Positions 1-10,760 of a stretch of DNA of 64,000 bases are shown here, piece by piece; within the stretch, counting starts at the first letter, position 1; the number at the start of each line of letters is the position of its first letter. This stretch comes from Halichoerus grypus (lineage: Eukaryota; Chordata; Mammalia; Carnivora; Phocidae), in contig NC_135714.1 of the NCBI RefSeq assembly GCF_964656455.1, positions 165,928,243 to 165,992,242 on the forward strand, read 5' to 3'. The position numbers and the translations under genes are program-made. The notes under the pieces were generated by a model that worked only from the letters and a program-made list of their open reading frames with translations, was not told where the DNA came from and made no database searches.

Positions 1-2399
1 GCATGAACCATGTTTATTTAGCCTTTATTTCAAGCCTATGTGAATCTGGCACTATTATATCAGGAAGTGAATAAGGTATGTTCCTTGTCTTTTGAGAGGT
101 ATAAAAGAGACCTATATAAACAACTGACTGCAAGTACAAAACAGAATGAAATAAGTAGTAAATAGACTGGGAAATATTATAAAATGGGAGAGCAGAAGGA
201 GAGGGAGACTCAAATGTGACTAGGCTATCAAGAAAGGTTTTGTGGAAAAGGTGAACTGAGAAACATGACAAGGGGAAAAAAGTTCAAAATTATGAGAATA
301 AGTTTCAAAAGAGGAAACGCTATGACGTATCAAGCCATATATCCACAGCACATAACATAGTAACTAGCATATATCCAGTTAATAAGCAATAAGTATTTAT
401 TAAATTCATTAATATAAGAATTAATTTACTGCTGTGTGTTTAATGTTGAACAAGGAGAAAGAGCAAAATCACATTGTTATGAATATCCATGGAACATTTG
501 AGTAGTGAGAAGACTGATAAGTATGAATGGTAAGTGATATGACAGGGTTTATGGACAGTGCTTATGGAAGAAAGAGGGAATGATGCTTGAAAGACAAGTA
601 GGAATCAAATTGTGGAAAGCCTTATTTTTTAGATGAAGCTTGAAGTGAACTCACAGCAAATGACAAACCAGGAACTTTTAGCACCTAGCACCTATTACAG
701 TGTCTTAAACAATAGTACGCTATATAAGTTTGCTGAATGAATAAGTAAAAATGTGAAATAATAAATGAGGGAAAGAGTGACATCTATCAGTTTGTTCAAT
801 AAACGTTTATTGAGCACAGTTCTGGTCTAAGTACTGTGAAACAAGAACAATGATGTCTATCCTCATTTACTTCCTCAGTTAATGTGATATATACACGCGT
901 CCAGCCAACAGTGACAGTACTATGTGAGATGAGTACGAGAGCGAGAGAGAAAGCCCTTTGGAACACATTAGGAAGACTTCCTAACCCAGCTTCTGTGGAT
1001 TTTCAGATTTATTTTATTTTGGGTTTTTCAGGACAGAGTGGTTAGTGAAGGACAATTAACAAGAAAAAAAGTGACGTCTACATTAAGGCATGAAATCATG
1101 CAGGAGTTGAGGGGAAGTAAGAATAAAGTGTACAGAGGTCTAGAAGGTAGAAAGGTTGACTAAAAATATTCAAAGAAGGCAATAGGAAGAGCTAAGGGTA
1201 CAGAAGTAGAAAGGAAAGCGATGAAAGATAAAATTGGAAAAGAGAGAAACCGAATGCCAGCATAACAGTAGGGTGACTACAGCAATAGCTCACAGGAGAG
1301 GCAGCTAAGGCCATGGCAGTGACAGTGGAAAAGGAGGATGTCTTTCTGACTTCCACATACTCAGTGTTCAATAACTACTGCATGACAACAGGATTTGAGG
1401 ACTAACTGCTTATGTGGGGTAAAGAAAGAGAAGAGAAAATGGACTCTGAAGTTTCTAGTTTGAGTGATTAAATTGATGTAGTCTATATAATTTGAGATTG
1501 GAAATATAGTTGTTGACCAGATTTTGAGGCTAAATTAGTCAATTTAGTTTTGGACATAACTTGTTTAAGAAATCTGCCCGCCATCTTTCTGGCATTCCCT
1601 AGCTGAGTGGAAATATATCTGGAGCTCAAACATCATGGTGTTAAAGAGCAACCCTTGGGAGAATCTTCTCCATTATACCACCAGGTAGCAATTTTTCCTT
1701 TTCATGGAAAGCAAATGAAATTAACAAGTGGTGGCGATTTTCTATTTTTGTTAAGTAAGAGATTGACACTATGTGCTTGCCCTTTCCAAAAAGGTAGGCT
1801 GTTCTCTACATTAAGTGATTACACAACACATCTGCTAATCTCCTATTGAAAGCCATTTTACTTAGAAATCATGCTTGTTTATCTTTTTATGTTTATGCCT
1901 AAATAAATAACTTGTAGGCAAATATGTCCCTTTGAATATTGAATAAAGCAAAACAAAATTATGCTTGGATGTTTCTTAATTTCTGCAGAAGGAGGATAAT
2001 GAAAGGAATCTGAACAACCCCTTCTCCTTGATGAAAGAGTTGCCCAAAGGAACCTGTCTTTAGACTACTAGAAAGATCCTTCTATATCCACTCTTTTCAC
2101 TAAGCTAGCCCTGCCAGGACTTCGTAGAACACTGACACATCTCACCTTTGACAAAGACCTGAATGCAGCATTTCTTGGCATTTGTTTTATGGGACATTGA
2201 GGGAAAGTAAGAACATTTCACTGGATTTCATCTATTGATGCCCTGAAATGTTGTTCTGATTGCAGCCAGAGAAATCAAAGTATAGTTTAGCCGAGACAGG
2301 GAGCCATCCTTTATTTTAAAGTCCATTAGAACTTTCATAAAGACAGATATAGCATTTGAGTCAGAACATCATCTAGGCAAATAGAGCATTTGAGTCCAT
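1..2399. other. Low-copy AT-rich noncoding DNA, no gene seen
   Basis: No ORF here looks like a gene: the longest are 80-85 codons of low-complexity composition without recognisable motifs. I see no tRNA or rRNA. Around 787-860 a stretch reading like a worn interspersed repeat (a 'TTTATTGAGC' type block) can be discerned, but I cannot name its family. Confidence 0.6.
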
Positions 2400-2521
2400 G
2401 AGAAAGAATAAAAAGAAGAGAAACAGAGGCAGAGAGAGGGAGAGTGGGGAGAGAGGGCAAGAGAGAAAGAAGGAAGGAGAGAGAAGAGAAGGGGAGGGGA
2501 AGAGAGGGAAGAGGGAAAAGG
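2400..2521 (+). repeat. Polypurine (GA-rich) low-complexity tract
   Basis: About 120 bp of almost uninterrupted A and G on the plus strand, built from GAGA, GGAA and GGGGA blocks with few pyrimidines. It is simple sequence rather than a mobile element. Homopurine tracts of this length can form triplex (H-DNA) structures; that is family knowledge, not something shown here. Confidence 0.8.
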
Positions 2522-3389
2522 TTGAGATGAACAATCTAAACTGAATATTCTAAAGAAACAAAATTTTGCAGTGAAGAAGAGAAAAATGAAAGAGGTTCAA
2601 GGGAAGGTGATGAGGAATGGTGGAAAGGGTGAAGACAGAGGTGAGACCCTATATCTGACCATCATGAGTTCTTTAGTAATTTTGGGCGAACCACTTTATA
2701 CACACATTCCAACTTGGATGCAATGGGAAAAAAATCACTAAGTTTAGAGATGATACTTATGAGAGTAGTGATAAATGTGTGACGAGACATGGGTGTGTGT
2801 GAAATATTTTAGGCTTTTAAGAGAATATCCGACTTTTACATCACAGCATATTCCTCTTAGCTCCATTTCTCTACTTGGCCTCAATAGCTGTGATAAGGTC
2901 TGGTGGGATGACAAAATTAGCCTCTTATAAAGAGTCTATTTCTCATTGAGCCCGTCCCTCAGTATTTTGAGTGGAGAACAGAAATCAAATACACAAGTTC
3001 AATGCATTTTAGTCATTCAGGTTAATTCTTTTAATACAGATATATTGGCCAGATAGATGACACTTATGTTTAATCATTTTTCAATTCCAGTTATTCTTAA
3101 TCCTAATTATGCTTGACCTGATTTACAGTGAACAGAAATTCATTTCCAACTAAGTAAACAGGAACCATAGAGCTTTTGTTATTTGTTAGAACAAGCCTTG
3201 TTAAATAGCAAGCATCTGCTCTCCATTCCAATTATTGTTTGTAGGTTTTAAGGGTCTAGGTTAAGTAGAGTTGTCAGATTTCACTTTGTTGGATAATGAA
3301 GTCAGAAAATGAATTAATAACAGCAGCTCAAATCTGTCCCATTTTACAGCTTGCTAGTGCATCCATTAGCTCATTGGATTCTGATATTG
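2522..3389. other. Noncoding DNA, no recognisable element
   Basis: AT-rich sequence with stops in all frames at short intervals. I recognise neither repeats nor regulatory motifs with confidence. Confidence 0.5.
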
Positions 3390-3545
3390 CTGGGAGGAAG
3401 TATGTCTGGCTCTTCATCTGTATAATGGGGATAGGAATCATATCCTCCTCCTAAGGTTGTGGTGAGGATTAAATGATTTAATAAATGCAGGGAGCTTAAA
3501 ATTGTGCTGGGCACATAGCAAATATTCAGTAAGTATTAGCTATTT
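3390..3545 (+). mobile_element. MIR-type ancient tRNA-derived SINE fragment
   Basis: The order of blocks matches the 3' part of MIR: a 'TCATCTGTATAATGGGGATA' block, then a 'GTGAGGATTAAATGA' block, then 'GGCACATAGCAAATATTCAGTAAGTATTAGCTATT'-like ending. It is heavily diverged, as expected for this pan-mammalian family, and edges are approximate. Confidence 0.75.
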
Positions 3546-3603
3546 TTTGTTGATCCTATTATTATGGTTATTAAGTTCATTGTACTTTGTAAAGTCTGTA
3601 TCA

Positions 3604-3690
3604 CACTGAGAGAAGAAGGACAGGAAAAAAAGATGATGAGACAGGGAGAGGGAGGGAGACAGGCAGGGAGATGAATGTAAAGAAGAAAGG
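3604..3690 (+). repeat. Purine-rich low-complexity stretch
   Basis: Purine-rich sequence with GGGAGA and GGCAGG blocks, more interrupted than the tract near 2.4 kb. No mobile-element signature. Confidence 0.55.
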
Positions 3691-4511
3691 ATTAATATTA
3701 GACTTATAGTTGAGAGGATCTAAACCTTGCCTATTTGAAAAGGCTATTTGGGGTAGTGCCATGTCATTAAGGAAAGTAGATTGAAGCAGATATATTAAGG
3801 TGGTATTGATTAGCTTTGTAAATATCCATTCTCTTGCAGTCAGTAATGGGAGATTTTTTTTAGATTAGAAGGAATGTGAGAAGACAGGGCTTTCCAGGGA
3901 TTAAATTGAAGGATTAGGAACCACTAACCATTTGTATGACCCTGTGTGTTTATAATTAATATGCCAGGGCCAGAGCCACTTTCTCTATAATGTGGACCTC
4001 AATAATGGTTTCTTATATTTATCTCGTGATGAGGCTACTAAAGTAAATTCAGAAAGGCATTTGGAATCTTTCACATAGGCTGAATATAATAATAAAGAGT
4101 TTCAACAGATTGTACTGTGCAGTTGTTTTTATTCGTTGTTTCTTTTGTTCTATCTAGCCTGAGTTTAAGTCCTCATCATGCCTCATCTGAATGCTTGTAT
4201 AACTTCTCACTTTTCAGTTCTTCCTTCCTTCAATCTATGTGCCATAATACCAAACACAGATCTGATCAAATTAATCCTATTGCCCAATGAATAATCAAGT
4301 TTATCACTATAATATGGATTTCACAACCTGAGACTAGAAACTTTATTAAACCTTATTCATTATGTCCTCATCTTTATAAGACATTATTCATTATACCCTT
4401 GTCTTTATAGGGGTCATCCAGGCTAATTTGCCATTGCTGTTTTACCATCATTTGCTGTGTAACCTTGGAAAAATTGCTTGGCCTCACTCAGACTCATTTT
4501 CCTGATTCTAG
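3691..4511. other. Noncoding DNA with a short imperfect duplication
   Basis: No gene is visible. Near 4353-4411 two imperfect copies of about 30 bp follow one another (ATTCATTATG..CCT..TCTTTATA), a small local duplication. Otherwise unremarkable AT-rich sequence. Confidence 0.5.
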
Positions 4512-4730
4512 CAGTGATTCTCAATCTGGGGTGATCATGCATCCCAGGGACATTTGTCAATGTCTGGAGACATTTTTGAATTTCAAAGCTGGTGGGGAGA
4601 AGTGCCATTGACATCTAATGGATAAAGGCCAGGGATCCTGCTAAGCATCCTACAATGCACAGGACAGCCCCCCACTATAAAGAATTATTCATTCTCAAAT
4701 GTTAAAAGTGTCAAGATCGAGAAGTTCTGC
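4512..4730 (+). mobile_element. MER5A-type nonautonomous hAT-Charlie DNA transposon
   Basis: The element begins CAGTGATTCTCAA and ends with a degenerate inverse of it (CGAGAAGTTCTGC), the terminal inverted repeats of MER5A. Internal blocks are diagnostic: GGGACATTTGTCAATGTCTG, then GGAGACATTTTTG, then CATCCTACAATGCACAGGAC, then AAAGAATTATTC. It is essentially full-length but carries many substitutions, so it is a fossil with no coding capacity. Confidence 0.88.
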
Positions 4731-4914
4731 ATTATGGAGATCATAAACCTACTGACTCATGTGATTGTAACAGTTCAAAGTTAAGTACCATGCAGTACCT
4801 GGCATTTACAAACACTCAACACATGTTCATTTTTATTGCCTGTCCAATCTTATTTCTTGCTTTTCCTGATTCCCGTTTTTTATTTATTTAACAAAACCTT
4901 CCTTGCTGCTTCCT

Positions 4915-5130
4915 TTGTGCCAAGCCCTTTAAAAATATTCATCCTCAAACTGGCCCCTGAATTTACCTTAAGTTCATGCCCATTTTACAGATGCGGAAAC
5001 AAAGAAAAGTTGACTATCTTGGCTAAAATTACACAGCTTGTAAGTTACAGATGTAACATTTGAACATTGACAGTCTGACTCCACAATCTGGGTTCTGACT
5101 ACTGTGTTGAGCTGTTTTTCTATACCCTGC
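4915..5130 (-). mobile_element. MIR-type SINE fragment, reverse orientation
   Basis: Read on the plus strand it contains CCCATTTTACAGATGCGGAAAC, then ACACAGCTTGTAAGTTACAG, then GTCTGACTCCACAATCTG, which is the reverse complement order of a MIR. Ends are approximate and divergence is high. Confidence 0.7.
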
Positions 5131-5784
5131 TGTCCTACATACCAGTCATTTCAGACTTCTGTTTAGTTTCATGATATTTCAAGCATTTTTAAACCGCTGA
5201 ACAAGAAATGATAAGTTTTTTAAAAAGACAGGAACACATTGTTGTTTCTCTTAGAATCCCCTGTAAGTAGCATGGTACTTAGCATGAACTAGACAGTATA
5301 TGAATAAATGAACCAAACTATCAGCTAGAGTTCTCTGGTGTGGTTTGTCTTCTAGTCAGCAGTACAGGATCAGGAAGACAGTCCTTGGCCCTAAAGCAGA
5401 TTAAGCCCACTGATCTACCAGGGGCTTTGTCTTTGTCCTCTACCATGGCTTCCATAGCCTGAGCTCCAACTACCCAAACTAATCAAAACTGACCCTAAAT
5501 GATTTCATGTGTACTGATCCTCCCAGGGGCTCTCCATGTGGCTTGATGAAAATGCTTTTGCAAACACAGATGCACTTGTATTCCCGTCATTTGCCAATGA
5601 AGCAGGCACTAACAGGAACAGATTTTGGTTCTTCAGCATCAAAGAAATAAACATTTATATTATCTTTTTAGTAAATAGGTAGGACGATTACTGAAGCCTT
5701 TCTATCTGTTATTATTTTGTGACACAACCCTAACACATTAAGTTTAACTTTCTCCTTATGTGTATAATAATCCAATATAAACAT
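5131..5784. other. Noncoding DNA, no recognisable element
   Basis: I see no gene, RNA or named repeat. Composition is like the rest of the left flank. Confidence 0.5.
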
Positions 5785-5995
5785 TGTTCTTAAGGCCCAG
5801 AATTTGGATTAAGAAGTCTTAAGTTTAAGTCCCCAGCTCTGCTACTTCCAAACTGTGTGACCATGGCCATGCTGATTAACCTCTCTGTGTTTCTGTTTCT
5901 TCAATCTGAGAGAAAGGACATTAATGCATAAAGACACATACACACACCACATTCATGACTATTTCAAGGATCAGATAAGATAAAGTACATGAAAG
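5785..5995 (+). mobile_element. MIR-type SINE fragment
   Basis: Contains the MIR order CCCAGCTCTGCTACTTCC, AACTGTGTGACCATGG, TTAACCTCTCTGTGTTTCTG and TTCTTCAATCTGAGA, followed by a decayed tail. This is the best preserved MIR core in the window. Confidence 0.82.
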
Positions 5996-6103
5996 CACCT
6001 AGAAAAGTTTTATTTAAAAAACTGTGAATTTAGTTAATATTAGAGAAGTCATGATCATTTTTGTGAATCCTCACAAAGAAATAGGTTAAAAGAATGATTC
6101 AGG

Positions 6104-6297
6104 GGACACCTGGGTGGCTCAGTCAGTTAAGTGTCTTCCTTCGGCTTGGGTCATGATCCCAGGGTCCTGGGACTGAGCCCAGAGTCGGACTCCCAGCTTA
6201 GTGGGAAGCCTGCTTCTCCCTATGCCTGCTGCTCCCCAACTTGTGCTCTCTCTCTGTCTGTCAAATAAATAAATTAAATCTTTAAAAAAATTTGAAA
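6104..6297 (+). mobile_element. Can-SINE (carnivoran tRNA-Lys-derived SINE), complete with TSD
   Basis: Starts GGACACCTGGGTGGCTCAGT, carries the tRNA-like pol III A-box and B-box region, then a TC-rich block (CTCTCTCTGTCTGTC), AATAAATAAATT and an A-rich tail. It is bounded by near-perfect 16-bp target-site duplications at 6088-6103 and 6298-6313 (one substitution). The body lacks the felid-type and the canid SINEC_Cf-type middle, which suggests an arctoid host. Confidence 0.92.
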
Positions 6298-6362
6298 AAA
6301 AGAATAATTCAGGAGTGGTACCATAAAACACAACTAAAATAGCTTTAAAAATGGATCAAAAA

Positions 6363-6552
6363 GGGGCACCTTGGTGGCTCATTCGGTTAAACATCTGCCT
6401 TCGGCTCAGGTCATGATCCCAGGATCCTGGGATCGAGCCCCTCATCAGGCTCCTTGCTCAGCGTGGAACCTGCTTCTCCCTCTCCCTCTGCCTGCCACTC
6501 CCCCTGCTTGTGCGCTCTCTCTCTCTATCAAATAAATAAATAAAGTCTTTAA
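6363..6552 (+). mobile_element. Can-SINE, complete with TSD
   Basis: Same family and orientation as the element 66 bp upstream. It has GGCACCTTGGTGGCTC at its head, TCATGATCCCAGGATCCTGG and GATCGAGCCC in the tRNA-derived part, a CT-rich block and (AATA)n before the tail. Duplicated target sequence lies at 6347-6362 and 6553-6568 (A-rich, one substitution), followed by a further A run. Confidence 0.9.
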
Positions 6553-6569
6553 AAAAATGGACCAAAAAA

Positions 6570-6894
6570 AAAAAAAAACCCAGCTAAACAGGACTAATGA
6601 TAGTTGATAAGATGCTAAAAGTCTCGTATTTGAGAGCACAGTTGCAGTTTTCACTTACTCTTTTCATCTTTATCAAGATATTTGGTTTATGGATCCCCAT
6701 TTTAGGAGTGACTCATCAATATGCTCGGTCCTATATTCCTCCTCCAAGTTGCCCTCTCTTCTACCTTCATGACAGACAGGGGGCATCACATATAAAGGAC
6801 ATTCCACCAACGATTCTACGTGTATACAGTCTTGTCCTCAATCACTCTTCACCTCTGAATTGATGATGTTCCTGAATGCAGACTTAGGTTTTAT
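6570..6894. other. Noncoding DNA between SINE pair and possible LTR
   Basis: An 88-codon frame runs across here but starts inside repeat-adjacent DNA and has no recognisable domain. I do not regard it as a gene. Confidence 0.5.
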
Positions 6895-7375
6895 AAAATG
6901 TTTTGTTGTTGTCTTTGCATGCTTAGAGCCTGCTCTTAACAAAGACTTTCCTTAACCACACTTTAGTTAGGCTCATCTGAGCCCTTTTGGACATGACCCT
7001 GTCCTGGGCCTTCTCCTCAAGAGCAAGAATCCTGCTAAGTCAGTTTAGCAAGAATCTCCCACCCTATATATCTGATCATCCACAATACATTTTCATATTC
7101 GTCATTTTCCACTCTCCCCCAGGTGATATCTGACCCCTCTAGCCTGCCTTCAGCTAGAATCCTGTCCAACCTGTTTTAGCCAGAATCTCCCCTTATTTCT
7201 GAAATTCTTTTTTAGTAGTTTTCCATCTACAGACCCCTACCGTGCCCCTTAACTGTAAATTACTATTTTTCCTTGTATTTGGCGTTGAGGTCAATCTCTC
7301 TCTACTGCAAAATTCCATTTCAGGAGTCACTTGAATGAAATCTTCATTACTGTCTTTAACAAGTGCAGAATATTT
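6895..7375 (+). mobile_element. Possible solitary LTR, family not identified
   Basis: The stretch is richer in C and T than its surroundings, contains two related blocks of about 40 bp (7021-7060 and 7152-7193, both with AGAATCCTG and AGAATCTCCC) and ends in a block resembling LTR U5 ends (AATGAAATCTTC, then TTTAACA). No primer-binding site, gag, pol or env can be seen. I cannot confirm the terminal TG..CA or a target-site duplication, so this is a weak call; it could equally be unique DNA with an internal duplication. Confidence 0.28.
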
Positions 7376-7420
7376 TTTTATTTAGCACTCTGAATTTGAT
7401 TCTCTGAATTAACCCTTTTT

Positions 7421-7612
7421 TAAAGATTTTATTTATTTATTTGAGAGAGAGAGAGAGCACTTTGGAGGCGGGAGGGACAGATGGAGAGGGAGAGAGAGAG
7501 AAGCAGACTCCCCACTGAGCAGGTAGTCCAATGCAGGATCAATCCCAGGACCCTGGGATCATGACCTGAGCCGAAGGCAGATGCTTAACCTACTGAGCCA
7601 CCCCTGCTCCCC
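7421..7612 (-). mobile_element. Can-SINE, reverse orientation
   Basis: Plus strand reads AAGATTTTATTTATTTATTT, a GA-rich block, then GGACCCTGGGATCATGACCT and GAGCCGAAGGCAGATGCTTA, ending CTGAGCCACCCCTGC: a reverse-complement Can-SINE. The head is more diverged than in the two plus-strand elements. Flanking CTGAATTAACCC and CTGATTCAGCTC may be a decayed duplication, not a firm TSD. Confidence 0.88.
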
Positions 7613-8050
7613 CTGATTCAGCTCTTTTAAACAGTAACTCTGTTTCACAGTCATGATTATGCTGCCTCATGCCACCCTTGAAGAAATGCCCACCTCTAGC
7701 TAGGTTCAAGTCAGCTCTCAGCTCATACAGGCTTATGCCATCCTCCAGACTGGGCACCAACACATTGCCCTCTTCCTAAAATTGTAATTCTCTTATTGCC
7801 AGTAAAAGAAAGTTAAATGCCAAGCTTGGTCATACATGTGGTGTTCTCTATGTATGTATTCTCATTTAAGAAAAGTCATGTACTCACATTAGAACCTTAA
7901 GATCATACAATAAAATTCACTCACTGAGAAGTCCTTTATGACTCTTGTTTCTACCCAACAAGAATTTTAAAATAAAACAAGAACTAGTTGAAGCCAAAGC
8001 AGTGCATGTGGCAGATGCTTCTGCAATAGTGTTTTCAAGCTGGAGTTTAT
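7613..8050. other. Noncoding DNA, no recognisable element
   Basis: No gene or named repeat seen between the SINE and the L1 target site. Confidence 0.5.
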
Positions 8051-8063
8051 AAAGCCCATTGCC

Positions 8064-8198
8064 TATATATACCACATCTTCTTTATCCATTCATATGTTG
8101 ATGGACATCCTGGCTCTTTCCATAGTTTGGCTATTGTGGACACTGCTGCTATAAACATTGGGGTGTGGGTGTATATATATAATATACATATATATAAA

Positions 8199-8237
<39 letters not shown>

Positions 8238-8628
8238 AATATTACGCAGCCATCAGAAAATGAAATCTTGCCATTTGCAATGACGTGGTTGGAACTAGAG
8301 GGTATTATGCTAAGTGAAATAAGTCAATCAGTATCATATGATCTCACTGATATGAGGAATTTGAGAAACAAGACAGAAGATCATAGGGGAAGGGCAGGAA
8401 AAATGAAACAAGACGAAACCAGAGAGGGAGACAAATCATAAGAGACTCTTAATCTCAGGAAACAAACTGAGGGTTGCTGGAGTGGAGGGGGGTGGGAGAG
8501 ATGGGGTGGCTGGGTGATGGACACTGGGGAGGGTATGTGCTATGGTGAGCTCTGTGAATTGTGTAAGACTGATTAATCATAGACCTGTACCCCTGAAACA
8601 ATACATTATATGTTAATAAAAAAAAAAC
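8064..8628 (+). mobile_element. 5'-inverted (twin-primed) L1 3' end with 13-bp TSD
   Basis: The insertion is bounded by identical 13-bp duplications at 8051-8063 and 8629-8641 (AAAGCCCATTGCC). From about 8237 to 8618 it reads as the end of carnivoran L1 ORF2 and the 3' UTR in plus orientation, ending with ATTATATGTTAAT and an A tail. From 8064 to about 8166 the sequence (CCACATCTTCTTTATCCATT through CTATTGTGGACACTGCTGC) is the reverse complement of the L1 segment that normally lies immediately upstream. This is the known twin-priming outcome of L1 integration. The two arms meet in a TA/CA simple repeat. No intact ORF remains. Confidence 0.9.
8201..8237 (+). repeat. (AC)n microsatellite
   Basis: About 18 uninterrupted AC dinucleotides next to a TATATA-rich stretch, at the inversion junction of the L1 insertion. 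Likely polymorphic. Confidence 0.95.
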
Positions 8629-8641
8629 AAAGCCCATTGCC

Positions 8642-9665
8642 CTCCTTTAGCATAAATTGCTAATATACTTCACTTATAATATCTGCAGGTTGCTGCACAA
8701 ATTTTAGCTGCAACTCAGTCCTCAGTCTCAGATATCTGGGTATAGATGTTGGAAAATTAGAGCAGTCAAGCTAATCAGAAGGAGCCATTAGGACCCCCAA
8801 CAGGCAGGATCACAAATGAGATGATTTCACCTCTGAACCCTTCTTGGCTAATTGACTTGTACCTGTAAAAGTCATCCTAATTCAAATTCAGTTCCTGAAT
8901 TCTCATTCCTTAAGCTCTTCTAATTTGTAGCAAAATAAGCCAAGAGAGGTTTCATCAAAGGTCAATTTTCAGACTCAAAGTGGGTGAGCAATATCAAAGA
9001 GATCTATATAGACACAAAGTAAGGCTTTACTACTCCCAACTAATCAAAGAAAGGGGAATTTTAAAAGTGTGAGTTTTAGGCATTTTTAAAAGAAATTAAA
9101 ATAAATATATTCTGAAGAGTACCATAATTTGAACTTTGTGTTGCTGGTTTATTGTCCAATGAAGATTCCTGTTCTCACAAACAAACAAGATTGATTTATA
9201 AACAGGAGCAGCAATCTGCATACTGTCTTTGTAGATTGCTCTTTTAACAGATTAAAAATTTCCCCTTTTAATCATGTTACCCAATATAGTTTAAGACAAA
9301 CTATATAGCTAAAAATGAAACCAAAGAAAATCTCAGGATTTCAAACTCGAAAAATGCACAAGTTCAGTTTTCTTCTATAATCTTACATAGTATAGTTCAA
9401 AGAGAAATGGACTAGAAGTTAGAAGACCTGAGTTTTCTTCTCAGCTCCAAACATTATTTTCAAGTCAATTGTTTCATTAATTTATTTCTTCAGCAATTAT
9501 TTATAGTGTTAATTCTGTGTTTTGTGCTGCTTCAGACATTAGAGATACAGAGGTGACAAAAAGAGCACACAATATTACGGATCTTAGCTGCACTTGGAAA
9601 AGACAGGACAATAAAAACAGTAAACATACATATATATAATTTCACATGGTAGCTAGTTACATATT
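8642..9665. other. Noncoding DNA, no gene seen
   Basis: About 1 kb of AT-rich sequence with no ORF of interest. A worn block at about 9485-9600 (AATTATTTATAGTG.. followed by AGATACAGAGGTGACAAA) has the feel of an old interspersed repeat, unassigned. Confidence 0.5.
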
Positions 9666-9667
9666 TT

Positions 9668-9818
9668 TTTTATTTTTATTTTTAAAGATTTTATTTATTT
9701 ATTTGACAGAGAGAGAGACACAGCGAGAGAGCGCGATGTGGGGCTCGATCCCAGGACCCTGGGATCTTGACCTGAGCCGAAGGCAGACGCTTAATGACTG
9801 AGCCACAGTTGCCCCCCC
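9668..9818 (-). mobile_element. Can-SINE, reverse orientation, internally shortened
   Basis: Plus strand has the reversed tail (AAAGATTTTATTTATTTATT, then GACAGAGAGAGAGACAC), then jumps to GGGGCTCGATCCCAGGACCC, CTTGACCTGAGCCGAAGGCA and GAGCCACAGTTGCCCC. The middle block seen in the 16.9-kb copy (GGGGAAGTGGGAG through GCGGAGCAGGGAG) is missing, so about 40-50 bp was lost or this is a short subfamily. Confidence 0.88.
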
Positions 9819-9954
9819 CTTTTTTTTAAATAGCAGTGCAAAGGGATAGAATGTGAAGTGTGAGGGTATGGGAAACCAGGATTCAAATTAATACAGGGTG
9901 ATTAGGAAAACTCTCTAAGTAGATATTTGAGCTGAGCCTTGAATAGGAAGAAAA

Positions 9955-10125
9955 TCCTATCAGCCTCAGTCTCCTTATCTGAAAAATGAGGATAACGATA
10001 GTACACATTCCATAAGTTTGTTTGAAGTATTAAGGTCTTGCACTGAAAATACTAACCAGTTGAATGATGGCACATTGTAAATACTCAACGATAATGGTTA
10101 CTAAGGTTATTATTAGGCATTGCAA
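9955..10125 (+). mobile_element. MIR-type SINE fragment
   Basis: CCTCAGTCTCCTTATCTGAA, AAATGAGGATAACGATAGTA, a GTTTGAAGTATTAA block and a tail with GCACATTGTAAATACTCAAC follow the MIR order. Diverged, edges approximate. Confidence 0.7.
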
Positions 10126-10594
10126 TGATGATAAGTTTGAATATATTTAATATAATACAAATAATAAATGTTCTCTAGAGAGGATGGAGTCAGGTGGCAT
10201 CACTGTTGAAAATAATTAAGAAACTAGGTAGAATGATTACAAAATAGTAAGGAAAAAACTAAAAAATCAAAAGCTATATCATCACCTATCACAGTTCTAT
10301 TACCACTCATTATCATATTAGATTGAAAATACTGCTGCTTATTTATATAACATCTTTTATCTGAGCACCTTACTGTGCTTGGATCATATCTGGGGAGAAA
10401 AAACTATTAATCTCTGCTGATGTTTGATCAAAATAGGCTTTGTCAGTTACAACACTACAAGATGGAATCAGAATTACAGGTGAGCTAGAGTCTTGTGTTT
10501 TATACAGAACATGATTTTCTAACCTTTTAGAGCTCCAGCAGTAGCAAGATGTAGAATATGCATTTGTTTGAGAGACACCGATCTCTGAGTAACA
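10126..10594. other. Noncoding DNA, no gene seen
   Basis: A 79-codon frame lies on the minus strand at 10370-10609 but has no domain, and its start lies in the adjacent MIR. No other element recognised. Confidence 0.5.
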
Positions 10595-10760
10595 ATCATT
10601 CCTTGCCACTTACTAGCTATGTAACTTTTAAGAACATAGATACTTAACATCCTGAAGGCTTAGTTTTCCTATCTGTAAAAGGAAAACTGTAGTTCCTAAT
10701 CACAGGCTGCTTTTGATGTCTAAGTGATAAAATAAATACAAAACCAACTAGCACAATGTT
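10595..10760 (+). mobile_element. MIR-type SINE fragment
   Basis: CCTTGCCACTTACTAGCTAT, GTAACTTTTAAG, GGCTTAGTTTTCCTATCTGT, AAAAGGAAAACTGTAGT and GTGATAAAATAAATAC reproduce the MIR core and 3' part, with substitutions. Confidence 0.72.

Noticed and set aside
6104..6552. Can-SINE internal A- and B-box regions as a tRNA gene
   Set aside because: They are the tRNA-derived heads of SINEs; no intact cloverleaf or anticodon arm is maintained.
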